Below the pieces are notes generated by a model, which made no database searches, was not told the DNA's origin, and saw only the letters and a list, made by a program, of their open reading frames with translations. This document shows, piece after piece, positions 12,104 to 22,079 of a stretch of 64,000 bases of DNA. Source of the stretch: Anomaloglossus baeobatrachus (lineage: Eukaryota > Chordata > Amphibia > Anura > Aromobatidae); NCBI RefSeq assembly GCF_048569485.1, contig NW_027442220.1, positions 1-64,000 of the forward strand, written 5' to 3'. How positions within the stretch are numbered: the first letter of the stretch is position 1; each line of letters opens with the position of its first letter. Made by a program: the position numbers and the translations under genes.

Positions 12104-12908
12104 TTTTTGATTTAATGAAGCTTTCCAAAGCACCACAAAAAATGCATGACCGAAGTCACACCAAAAACAGTGCAAAGGCTAGGATTCGTGTGGACCCCAC
12201 CGTGAGGAGAGGGTCCCCAAAAATCAACCCCGTCCCTCCGAGCCAGAAGGCCACAGCAAGGGTCAGGGATCTTCGGTGCTCCCCCAAGCCGAAGCCTGGT
12301 TGAGCCTTGTCGTTGCTCCCAGCGTCCACCCAGGCATCTTACCCAAGTGGAGTAGAGAGCTACTAGTTGTTGGTTTCGCAGCCGAAACTGCCCGGACCGT
12401 CAACCGGTGTTGGTTTCTCAGCCCAAGGCTAACCGGACCTCCAACCGGGTGTTGGTTTCTCAGCCGAAGCTGACCCAGACCTCCAACCGGGTGTTGGTTT
12501 CTCAGCCGAAGCTGACCCGGACCTCCAACCGGGTGTTAGTTTCTCAGCCCAAAGCTGACCAGACCTCCAACCGGGATTATAAAAATTTCGCTTCCTAGCC
12601 AGAAGGCCGGGATAGGGTAATATGCTCAAAAAGTATGAAAAGGCAAGGTACGGTGTGCTACAGAGCCCAAGGCTTGCCGGGGTCCCAAGCCAGCAAGCTC
12701 AGACTCACTCCAGGGTCGTCAGTCCTGGGGCACGTTGTACCATAGCCCCCCATCCTTACTCAGTCTAATAGCCTCGATCCTGGTAGGGCCATGTTTTCCA
12801 CTAGATGAATATACTATCCACCCAGAGTACTAGCAAGCGCAACCTTCCAGTGTGCATTGTATCATTGTACTAAGGTGGCCTGGAGCTTAAACCACCTTTT
12901 CGAACAAC
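12104..12908 (-). mobile_element. Element A, copy 1: ~0.8-kb non-autonomous U2-specific insertion
   Basis: An 805-bp insertion in sense with U2, unlike any array sequence. Its 3' end on the minus strand is TTAAATC followed by five A, joined to ATCTG of U2. This is the same terminal motif as the Keno-like LINEs at 50675-61749. The 5' end begins near GTTCGAAAAGG. There is no target duplication. Inside is a 42-bp tandem repeat (12399-12582) and a U2 5'-end-like motif (12593-12609). No reverse transcriptase or other long domain is seen, so it looks non-autonomous, possibly moved by the Keno-type enzyme. I do not recognise it as a named family. Confidence 0.75.
12399..12582. repeat. 42-bp minisatellite in element A copy 1
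   Basis: About four and a half imperfect copies of a 42-bp unit built around GTTGGTTTCTCAGCC and CCGGACCTCCAACCGG. Copies differ at a few bases. GGTTGG and CCAACC within each unit could form short hairpins. Copy 2 of the element has about one more repeat, which explains most of its greater length. Confidence 0.9.
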
Positions 12909-14335
12909 ACTACACTTGATCTTAGCCAAAAGGCCGAGAAGCGATAACCAGAATTGGTTTGGGCCTCGAGTGGCACCCTGGCCTATGCCGGACACATCTT
13001 AGGGAGAGAGAGCGAGAGGGAGACAAACCCACGCCTACACAAGACATTTTGTCACCCAAGCCAACCCTTGAAAAGGCTGCTTTGCAGAGCAAAAACAAGA
13101 AGAATGGTGCGTTTTGCAGCCGCCGCCCACTGCAATGAATCTGAATAACTCCTCCTTTAGGGCGCAAGCAACTCCCCTCCCCCTTGCAGTCTTTCCAATT
13201 CACGATACAAAAAGACGGACAGGACAGGTTGCCTGACTTTCCGTCACTGCCACCCTTTGCCATCCTTACCCGTAGAAAGCCCTTTCATCATCCCCAAACC
13301 CTAATCTTTTCCCTTTCCTTCCCAGCCCCCAAACCCTGCCCTCTGTACCTTTCTCACCACCCGCTTCCCTTCTCCTGTCATCCCCCTACCACCCGGGAAA
13401 AAAAGAGATTGCCCCCTCCTTCCACTAGCCCACCCTCCCACCCAAAGAACAACTTCTTCTGCGCAGCTTGTTTTCTAGGCAGCAGCGCTATTGTGATGTC
13501 ATCGGGGGGCATTGTGACAAGCCGCCAGTGTTCCGTCTCTTCATGTTGTGCACAGTTCAAACGGAAAATACATCAACAGGCAGACTACAGAAAAGCTTAC
13601 TATCAAAGGTTAGAGGGGGGCTTTCTCAGAGGGCTTTTTACAGTTTTTCTATTCCCAATTAGCCGTTTAAGTGTACTTATTGAAAGTAGTAATTCTTTCA
13701 TAGGCCGCCCTTTCTTAGTATTTGACGTTCCTTATATTGCGGTATGAGGCTTCGCAGTAGGTTGCAAACATTCATCACCCATGACTGTCCCCAATTGAGC
13801 TCAGAAGCTCAATGTCTATCATGACCTCTCTTTTAGAATGTCCAAGAGCAAGCAAACTATTCCTCCAGGAGAGGGCGCCAACAGACTACTAAAGAGATCA
13901 TCATTACTCAAAGAAAACCCCAAAAACCAATGCATGATAGGAATAAACAGGTAACTTTCTTTGGAGTGGAAGCGGAGAGATCGCACCAGATGCCAATTCT
14001 AGATCTTATCACACCTGTGGTCACTGCAGCAGCAGGTGAATCCACTTTGTCCAAAAGGGATCTATTCCATTCAATTGCAAATGATCTAGATAAGACAGAG
14101 AACTGCAGCACGGGGACATAGCCGAGTTGGTCAGGTTGAGTGGTGATGAGTTTGCTATTTGGATGAATAAAGAAAGTCAAAAGTGTGAAAGATAAAAAAC
14201 AAAAGGAGGAAGTGTGAAAAGTGAATGGGCCAAATTGAGGTGCATATGAAGACGTATGCTTTCTTCCAATTCATTAAATCGGGCTAATATGAATCAGGTG
14301 AATTGAGTTCTGCTTTTGGAAACTGGGTTAAGAAG

Positions 14336-14523
14336 GGGTGCACCGTTCCTGGAGGTACTGCAATACCAGGTCAATGCGTGGAGTGGACAGAGCAAGCTCT
14401 TTTTCCATCTCCCTGTTCTAAAAATCCATTTAATATATGGTCCCCAGATAGGGGACGTATCAGATATTAAACTGATAAGAACAGATACTACACTTGATCT
14501 TAGCCAAAAGGCCGAGAAGCGAT
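14336..14523 (-). ncRNA. RNU2: U2 snRNA, copy 9
   Basis: Consensus 188-nt gene, the first intact copy to the right of element A copy 1. Confidence 0.98.
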
Positions 14524-15913
14524 AACCAGAATTGGTTTGGGCCTCGAGTGGCACCCTGGCCTATGCCGGACACATCTTAGGGAGAGAGAGCGAGAGGGAG
14601 ACAAACCCACGCCTACACAAGACATTTTGTCACCCAAGCCAACCCTTGAAAAGGCTGCTTTGCAGAGCAAAAACAAGAAGAATGGTGCGTTTTGCAGCCG
14701 CCGCCCACTGCAATGAATCTGAATAACTCCTCCTTTAGGGCGCAAGCAACTCCCCTCCCCCTTGCAGTCTTTCCAATTCACGATACAAAAAGACGGACAG
14801 GACAGGTTGCCTGACTTTCCGTCACTGCCACCCTTTGCCATCCTTACCCGTAGAAAGCCCTTTCATCATCCCCAAACCCTAATCTTTTCCCTTTCCTTCC
14901 CAGCCCCCAAACCCTGCCCTCTGTACCTTTCTCACCACCCGCTTCCCTTCTCCTGTCATCCCCCTACCACCCGGGAAAAAAAGAGATTGCCCCCTCCTTC
15001 CACTAGCCCACCCTCCCACCCAAAGAACAACTTCTTCTGCGCAGCTTGTTTTCTAGGCAGCAGCGCTATTGTGATGTCATCGGGGGGCATTGTGACAAGC
15101 CGCCAGTGTTCCGTCTCTTCATGTTGTGCACAGTTCAAACGGAAAATACATCAACAGGCAGACTACAGAAAAGCTTACTATCAAAGGTTAGAGGGGGGCT
15201 TTCTCAGAGGGCTTTTTACAGTTTTTCTATTCCCAATTAGCCGTTTAAGTGTACTTATTGAAAGTAGTAATTCTTTCATAGGCCGCCCTTTCTTAGTATT
15301 TGACGTTCCTTATATTGCGGTATGAGGCTTCGCAGTAGGTTGCAAACATTCATCACCCATGACTGTCCCCAATTGAGCTCAGAAGCTCAATGTCTATCAT
15401 GACCTCTCTTTTAGAATGTCCAAGAGCAAGCAAACTATTCCTCCAGGAGAGGGCGCCAACAGACTACTAAAGAGATCATCATTACTCAAAGAAAACCCCA
15501 AAAACCAATGCATGATAGGAATAAACAGGTAACTTTCTTTGGAGTGGAAGCGGAGAGATCGCACCAGATGCCAATTCTAGATCTTATCACACCTGTGGTC
15601 ACTGCAGCAGCAGGTGAATCCACTTTGTCCAAAAGGGATCTATTCCATTCAATTGCAAATGATCTAGATAAGACAGAGAACTGCAGCACGGGGACATAGC
15701 CGAGTTGGTCAGGTTGAGTGGTGATGAGTTTGCTATTTGGATGAATAAAGAAAGTCAAAAGTGTGAAAGATAAAAAACAAAAGGAGGAAGTGTGAAAAGT
15801 GAATGGGCCAAATTGAGGTGCATATGAAGACGTATGCTTTCTTCCAATTCATTAAATCGGGCTAATATGAATCAGGTGAATTGAGTTCTGCTTTTGGAAA
15901 CTGGGTTAAGAAG

Positions 15914-16101
15914 GGGTGCACCGTTCCTGGAGGTACTGCAATACCAGGTCAATGCGTGGAGTGGACAGAGCAAGCTCTTTTTCCATCTCCCTGTTCTAAA
16001 AATCCATTTAATATATGGTCCCCAGATAGGGGACGTATCAGATATTAAACTGATAAGAACAGATACTACACTTGATCTTAGCCAAAAGGCCGAGAAGCGA
16101 T
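15914..16101 (-). ncRNA. RNU2: U2 snRNA, copy 10
   Basis: Consensus 188-nt gene with 3' box at 15887-15901. Confidence 0.98.
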
Positions 16102-17491
16102 AACCAGAATTGGTTTGGGCCTCGAGTGGCACCCTGGCCTATGCCGGACACATCTTAGGGAGAGAGAGCGAGAGGGAGACAAACCCACGCCTACACAAGA
16201 CATTTTGTCACCCAAGCCAACCCTTGAAAAGGCTGCTTTGCAGAGCAAAAACAAGAAGAATGGTGCGTTTTGCAGCCGCCGCCCACTGCAATGAATCTGA
16301 ATAACTCCTCCTTTAGGGCGCAAGCAACTCCCCTCCCCCTTGCAGTCTTTCCAATTCACGATACAAAAAGACGGACAGGACAGGTTGCCTGACTTTCCGT
16401 CACTGCCACCCTTTGCCATCCTTACCCGTAGAAAGCCCTTTCATCATCCCCAAACCCTAATCTTTTCCCTTTCCTTCCCAGCCCCCAAACCCTGCCCTCT
16501 GTACCTTTCTCACCACCCGCTTCCCTTCTCCTGTCATCCCCCTACCACCCGGGAAAAAAAGAGATTGCCCCCTCCTTCCACTAGCCCACCCTCCCACCCA
16601 AAGAACAACTTCTTCTGCGCAGCTTGTTTTCTAGGCAGCAGCGCTATTGTGATGTCATCGGGGGGCATTGTGACAAGCCGCCAGTGTTCCGTCTCTTCAT
16701 GTTGTGCACAGTTCAAACGGAAAATACATCAACAGGCAGACTACAGAAAAGCTTACTATCAAAGGTTAGAGGGGGGCTTTCTCAGAGGGCTTTTTACAGT
16801 TTTTCTATTCCCAATTAGCCGTTTAAGTGTACTTATTGAAAGTAGTAATTCTTTCATAGGCCGACCTTTCTTAGTATTTGACGTTCCTTATATTGCGGTA
16901 TGAGGCTTCGCAGTAGGTTGCAAACATTCATCACCCATGACTGTCCCCAATTGAGCTCAGAAGCTCAATGTCTATCATGACCTCTCTTTTAGAATGTCCA
17001 AGAGCAAGCAAACTATTCCTCCAGGAGAGGGCGCCAACAGACTACTAAAGAGATCATCATTACTCAAAGAAAACCCCAAAAACCAATGCATGATAGGAAT
17101 AAACAGGTAACTTTCTTTGGAGTGGAAGCGGAGAGATCGCACCAGATGCCAATTCTAGATCTTATCACACCTGTGGTCACTGCAGCAGCAGGTGAATCCA
17201 CTTTGTCCAAAAGGGATCTATTCCATTCAATTGCAAATGATCTAGATAAGACAGAGAACTGCAGCACGGGGACATAGCCGAGTTGGTCAGGTTGAGTGGT
17301 GATGAGTTTGCTATTTGGATGAATAAAGAAAGTCAAAAGTGTGAAAGATAAAAAACAAAAGGAGGAAGTGTGAAAAGTGAATGGGCCAAATTGAGGTGCA
17401 TATGAAGACGTATGCTTTCTTCCAATTCATTAAATCGGGCTAATATGAATCAGGTGAATTGAGTTCTGCTTTTGGAAACTGGGTTAAGAAG

Positions 17492-17679
17492 GGGTGCACC
17501 GTTCCTGGAGGTACTGCAATACCAGGTCAATGCGTGGAGTGGACAGAGCAAGCTCTTTTTCCATCTCCCTGTTCTAAAAATCCATTTAATATATGGTCCC
17601 CAGATAGGGGACGTATCAGATATTAAACTGATAAGAACAGATACTACACTTGATCTTAGCCAAAAGGCCGAGAAGCGAT
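17492..17679 (-). ncRNA. RNU2: U2 snRNA, copy 11
   Basis: Consensus 188-nt gene. The spacer upstream of it carries the 122-bp duplication, about 370 bp from its start and so beyond the expected promoter. Confidence 0.98.
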
Positions 17680-18050
17680 AACCAGAATTGGTTTGGGCCT
17701 CGAGTGGCACCCTGGCCTATGCCGGACACATCTTAGGGAGAGAGAGCGAGAGGGAGACAAACCCACGCCTACACAAGACATTTTGTCACCCAAGCCAACC
17801 CTTGAAAAGGCTGCTTTGCAGAGCAAAAACAAGAAGAATGGTGCGTTTTGCAGCCGCCGCCCACTGCAATGAATCTGAATAACTCCTCCTTTAGGGCGCA
17901 AGCAACTCCCCTCCCCCTTGCAGTCTTTCCAATTCACGATACAAAAAGACGGACAGGACAGGTTGCCTGACTTTCCGTCACTGCCACCCTTTGCCATCCT
18001 TACCCGTAGAAAGCCCTTTCATCATCCCCAAACCCTAATCTTTTCCCTTT

Positions 18051-18294
18051 CCTTCCCAGCCCCCAAACCCTGCCCTCTGTACCTTTCTCACCACCCGCTT
18101 CCCTTCTCCTGTCATCCCCCTACCACCCGGGAAAAAAAGAGATTGCCCCCTCCTTCCACTAGCCCACCCTCCCCTTCCCAGCCCCCAAACCCTGCCCTCT
18201 GTACCTTTCTCACCACCCGCTTCCCTTCTCCTGTCATCCCCCTACCACCCGGGAAAAAAAGAGATTGCCCCCTCCTTCCACTAGCCCACCCTCC
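18051..18294. repeat. 122-bp tandem duplication inside one spacer
   Basis: The pyrimidine-rich segment starting CCTTCCCAGCCCCC occurs twice in direct succession (18051-18172 and 18173-18294), while every other unit has it once. The two copies look identical. This lengthens the unit to 1,700 bp before the element A insertion is counted. Confidence 0.95.
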
Positions 18295-19342
18295 CACCCA
18301 AAGAACAACTTCTTCTGCGCAGCTTGTTTTCTAGGCAGCAGCGCTATTGTGATGTCATCGGGGGGCATTGTGACAAGCCGCCAGTGTTCCGTCTCTTCAT
18401 GTTGTGCACTGTTCAAACCGAAAATACATCAACAGGCAGGCTACAGAAAAGCTTACTATCAAAGGTTAGAGGGGGGCTTTCTCAGAGGGCTTTTTACAGT
18501 TTTTCTATTCCCAATTAGCCGTTTAAGTGTACTTATTGAAAGTAGTAATTCTTTCATAGGCCGCCCTTTCTTAGTATTTGACGTTCCTTATATTGCGGTA
18601 TGAGGCTTCGCAGTAGGTTGCAAACATTCATCACCCATGACTGTCCCCAATTGAGCTCAGAAGCTCAATGTCTATCATGACCTCTCTTTTAGAATGTCCA
18701 AGAGCAAGCAAACTATTCCTCCAGGAGAGGGCGCCAACAGACTACTAAAGAGATCATCATTACTCAAAGAAAACCCCAAAAACCAATGCATGATAGGAAT
18801 AAACAGGTAACTTTCTTTGGAGTGGAAGCGGAGAGATCGCACCAGATGCCAATTCTAGATCTTATCACACCTGTGGTCACTGCAGCAGCAGGTGAATCCA
18901 CTTTGTCCAAAAGGGATCTATTCCATTCAATTGCAAATGATCTAGATAAGACAGAGAACTGCAGCACGGGGACATAGCCGAGTTGGTCAGGTTGAGTGGT
19001 GATGAGTTTGCTATTTGGATGAATAAAGAAAGTCAAAAGTGTGAAAGATAAAAAACAAAAGGAGGAAGTGTGAAAAGTGAATGGGCCAAATTGAGGTGCA
19101 TATGAAGACGTATGCTTTCTTCCAATTCATTAAATCGGGCTAATATGAATCAGGTGAATTGAGTTCTGCTTTTGGAAACTGGGTTAAGAAGGGGTGCACC
19201 GTTCCTGGAGGTACTGCAATACCAGGTCAATGCGTGGAGTGGACAGAGCAAGCTCTTTTTCCATCTCCCTGTTCTAAAAATCCATTTAATATATGGTCCC
19301 CAGATAGGGGACGTATCAGATATTAAACTGATAAGAACAGAT

Positions 19343-20187
19343 TTTTTGATTTAATGAAGCTTTCCAAAGCACCGCAAAAATGCATGACCGAAGTCACACC
19401 AAAAACAGTGCAAAGGCTAGGATTCGTGTGGACCCCTCCGTGAGAAGAGGATCCCCAAAAATCAACCCCGTTCCTCCGAGCCAGAAGGCCACAGCGAGGG
19501 TCAGGGATCTTCGGTGCTCCCCCAAGCCGAAGCCTGGTTGAGCCTTGTTGTTGCTCCCAGCGTCCACCGAGGCATCTTACCCAAGTGGAGTAGGGAGCTA
19601 CTAGTCGTTGGTTTCGCAGCCGAGACTGCCCGGACCGTCAACCGGTGTTGGTTTCTCAGCCCAAGGCTGACCGGACCTCCAACCGGGTGTTGGTTTCTCA
19701 GCCCAAGGCTGACCGGACCTCCAACCGGGTGTTGGTTTCTCAGCCCAAGGCTAACCGGACCTCCAACCGGGTGTTGGTTTCTCAGCCAAAGCTGACCCGG
19801 ACCTCCAACCGGGTGTTGGTTTCTCAGCCCAAAGCTGACCGGACCTCCGACCGGGATTATAAAAATTTCCCTTCTTAGCCAGAAGGCCGGGATAGGGCAA
19901 TATGCTTGGAAAGTATGAATAGGCAAGGCGCGGCGTGCGACAGAGTCTGAGGCTTACCAGGGTCCCAACCTAGCAAGTTCAGACTCCCTCCAGGGTGTCC
20001 ATTCCTGGGGCACATTGCACCATAACCCCCACACTTACTCAGTCTAATAGCCTCGATCCTGGTAGGGCCATGGTTTCCTCTAGATGGATATACTATCCTC
20101 CCAAAGTACTAACAAGCGCAACCTTACAGTGTGCATTGCATCATTGTACTAAGGTGGCCGGAGCCTTAAACCACCTTTTCGAACGAT
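19343..20187 (-). mobile_element. Element A, copy 2: ~0.84-kb non-autonomous U2-specific insertion
   Basis: Second copy of the element at 12104-12908, same orientation and same target bond. It has the same 3' tail (TTAAATC plus five A) and essentially the same 5' end (GTTCGAAAAGG). It is 40 bp longer, mostly from one extra 42-bp repeat. The two copies differ at many scattered bases, far more than neighbouring U2 units or the two LINE copies do. Their 5' junctions also differ. This points to separate insertion events from diverged sources rather than one insertion spread by array duplication. The shared 5' limit suggests both are full-length. No protein domain is visible. Confidence 0.77.
19640..19858. 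repeat. 42-bp minisatellite in element A copy 2
   Basis: About five copies of the same 42-bp unit as in copy 1. Because 42 is a multiple of three, a minus-strand frame stays open across it and shows a 14-residue periodicity (HPVGGPVSLGLRNQ). I regard that frame as a by-product. Confidence 0.9.
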
Positions 20188-21406
20188 ACTACACTTGATC
20201 TTAGCCAAAAGGCCGAGAAGCGATAACCAGAATTGGTTTGGGCCTCGAGTGGCACCCTGGCCTATGCCGGACACATCTTAGGGAGAGAGAGCGAGAGGGA
20301 GACAAACCCACGCCTACACAAGACATTTTGTCACCCAAGCCAACCCTTGAAAAGGCTGCTTTGCAGAGCAAAAACAAGAAGAATGGTGCGTTTTGCAGCC
20401 GCCGCCCACTGCAATGAATCTGAATAACTCCTCCTTTAGGGCGCAAGCAACTCCCCTCCCCCTTGCAGTCTTTCCAATTCACGATACAAAAAGACGGACA
20501 GGACAGGTTGCCTGACTTTCCGTCACTGCCACCCTTTGCCATCCTTACCCGTAGAAAGCCCTTTCATCATCCCCAAACCCTAATCTTTTCCCTTTCCTTC
20601 CCAGCCCCCAAACCCTGCCCTCTGTACCTTTCTCACCACCCGCTTCCCTTCTCCTGTCATCCCCCTACCACCCGGGAAAAAAAGAGATTGCCCCCTCCTT
20701 CCACTAGCCCACCCTCCCACCCAAAGAACAACTTCTTCTGCGCAGCTTGTTTTCTAGGCAGCAGCGCTATTGTGATGTCATCGGGGGGCATTGTGACAAG
20801 CCGCCAGTGTTCCGTCTCTTCATGTTGTGCACAGTTCAAACGGAAAATACATCAACAGGCAGACTACAGAAAAGCTTACTATAAAAGGTTAGAGGGGGGC
20901 TTTCTCAGAGGGCTTTTTACAGTTTTTCTATTCCCAATTAGCCGTTTAAGTGTACTTATTGAAAGTAGTAATTCTTTCATAGGCCGCCCTTTCTTAGTAT
21001 TTGACGTTCCTTATATTGCGGTATGAGGCTTCGCAGTAGGTTGCAAACATTCATCACCCATGACTGTCCCCAATTGAGCTCAGAAGCTCAATGTCTATCA
21101 TGACCTCTCTTTTAGAATGTCCAAGAGCAAGCAAACTATTCCTCCAGGAGAGGGCGCCAACAGACTACTAAAGAGATCATCATTACTCAAAGAAAACCCC
21201 AAAAACCAATGCATGATAGGAATAAACAGGTAACTTTCTTTGGAGTGGAAGCGGAGAGATCGCACCAGATGCCAATTCTAGATCTTATCACACCTGTGGT
21301 CACTGCAGCAGCAGGTGAATCCACTTTGTCCAAAAGGGATCTATTCCATTCAATTGCAAATGATCTAGATAAGACAGAGAACTGCAGCACGGGGACATAG
21401 CCGAGT
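20188..21406 (-). repeat. U2 tandem array, block 3 (left of the Ngaro insertion)
   Basis: U2 nt 1-37 of copy 12 plus upstream spacer, ending at CCGAGT where the retrotransposon begins. One variant was seen (20883, C to A). The spacer resumes at 28011 with no base lost or duplicated. Confidence 0.95.
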
Positions 21407-21608
21407 AGAAAGCCACGGACCCACTTGGGGGGAGGGGCGACATGACCAAGGGGGAGGTAGGGAGTGATGGGTTAATAGGGACAGTGGTATATGCCTAATA
21501 TGGCTTTGGGGGATGGTTTTAGCCGGGGAGGAAGAGGAGGAGCAGGGAAAGGGTTAGCTGGGAGAGGAAGGAGTTACCTCCTCTTCTGTTTCCGGACGCC
21601 GAACGATC
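21407..21608 (+). repeat. Ngaro split direct repeat A1
   Basis: 202 bp beginning AGAAAGCCACGG, repeated as A2 at 27294-27495. Marks the 5' limit of the element. Confidence 0.93.
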
Positions 21609-22079
21609 TGCACGTGCACCTCCATGGCAGATCTTCAGGAGCTCCAGCGTCTGATTCAGGCAGCGGTCGCAGCGCACGGGCCCCTGGCAGTGCAGACCCA
21701 CATCAGGGCTGCCGGGGTTAACCCGTCGGCGCTTGCCCCTCGTCCCCCCAGCAGCGGCGGGCGCCAGTCGCGGCCCCCCCCGCAGGTATTCCCCGGGCGC
21801 GGGGGGGGCGAGGAGGAGATGTAAGAGCCCCTCCAGGGACCCTCCGCAGAGTGCAGCGCAGCAGCAGCGTCTGGCTGCTGCAGAGGCCGGCGGGAGGAAT
21901 CTTCGTTCCAGCCGCGGCGGTCGGGAGGTGGGAGTGGCCAGCACGGGGCCTGCTTCCGGTCCCGGCCTCCGGGCTGGAGTTACTGAGACTGCAGCGGCTC
22001 CAGGCCGGGAGCGCGCTCGGCGCAGGAGAGAGGCCAGCAGATCCCCCTGCAGTCGGCGGGGGGGACCGCGGGGCTGCAC

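Larger units (their letters stand above)
11953..12945 (-). pseudogene. RNU2: U2 snRNA copy 8, split by element A copy 1
   Basis: Nucleotides 1-37 lie at 12909-12945 and nucleotides 38-188 at 11953-12103. Together they make a complete U2 with nothing lost or duplicated. The break falls after GTAGT, inside the branch-site recognition sequence GTAGTA, so no functional U2 can come from it. Its promoter and 3' box are still present, so a U2-initiated transcript would run into the insertion in the sense direction. Confidence 0.95.
12909..19342 (-). repeat. U2 tandem array, block 2
   Basis: Continues the 1,578-bp periodicity (U2 5' ends at 12945, 14523, 16101 and 17679). Variants seen: 16864 (C to A), a 122-bp duplication at 18051-18294, and 18410, 18419 and 18440. 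The duplication and the last three bases all lie in the unit interrupted at 19343. Confidence 0.96.
19192..20224 (-). pseudogene. RNU2: U2 snRNA copy 12, split by element A copy 2
   Basis: Nucleotides 38-188 lie at 19192-19342 and nucleotides 1-37 at 20188-20224. The bases ATC just outside the 5' part (20185-20187) can be read as a 3-bp duplication of nt 38-40. It has the same break point as copy 8. Not a functional gene. Confidence 0.95.

Noticed and set aside
19640-19858. CRISPR-like regular repeat
   Set aside because: The 42-bp units abut with no unique spacers, so it is a minisatellite.
19501-19926. A 141-codon minus-strand frame in element A copy 2 with 14-residue repeats
   Set aside because: Periodicity follows from a 42-bp repeat divisible by three. 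Copy 1 has no equivalent full frame and no known domain is visible.
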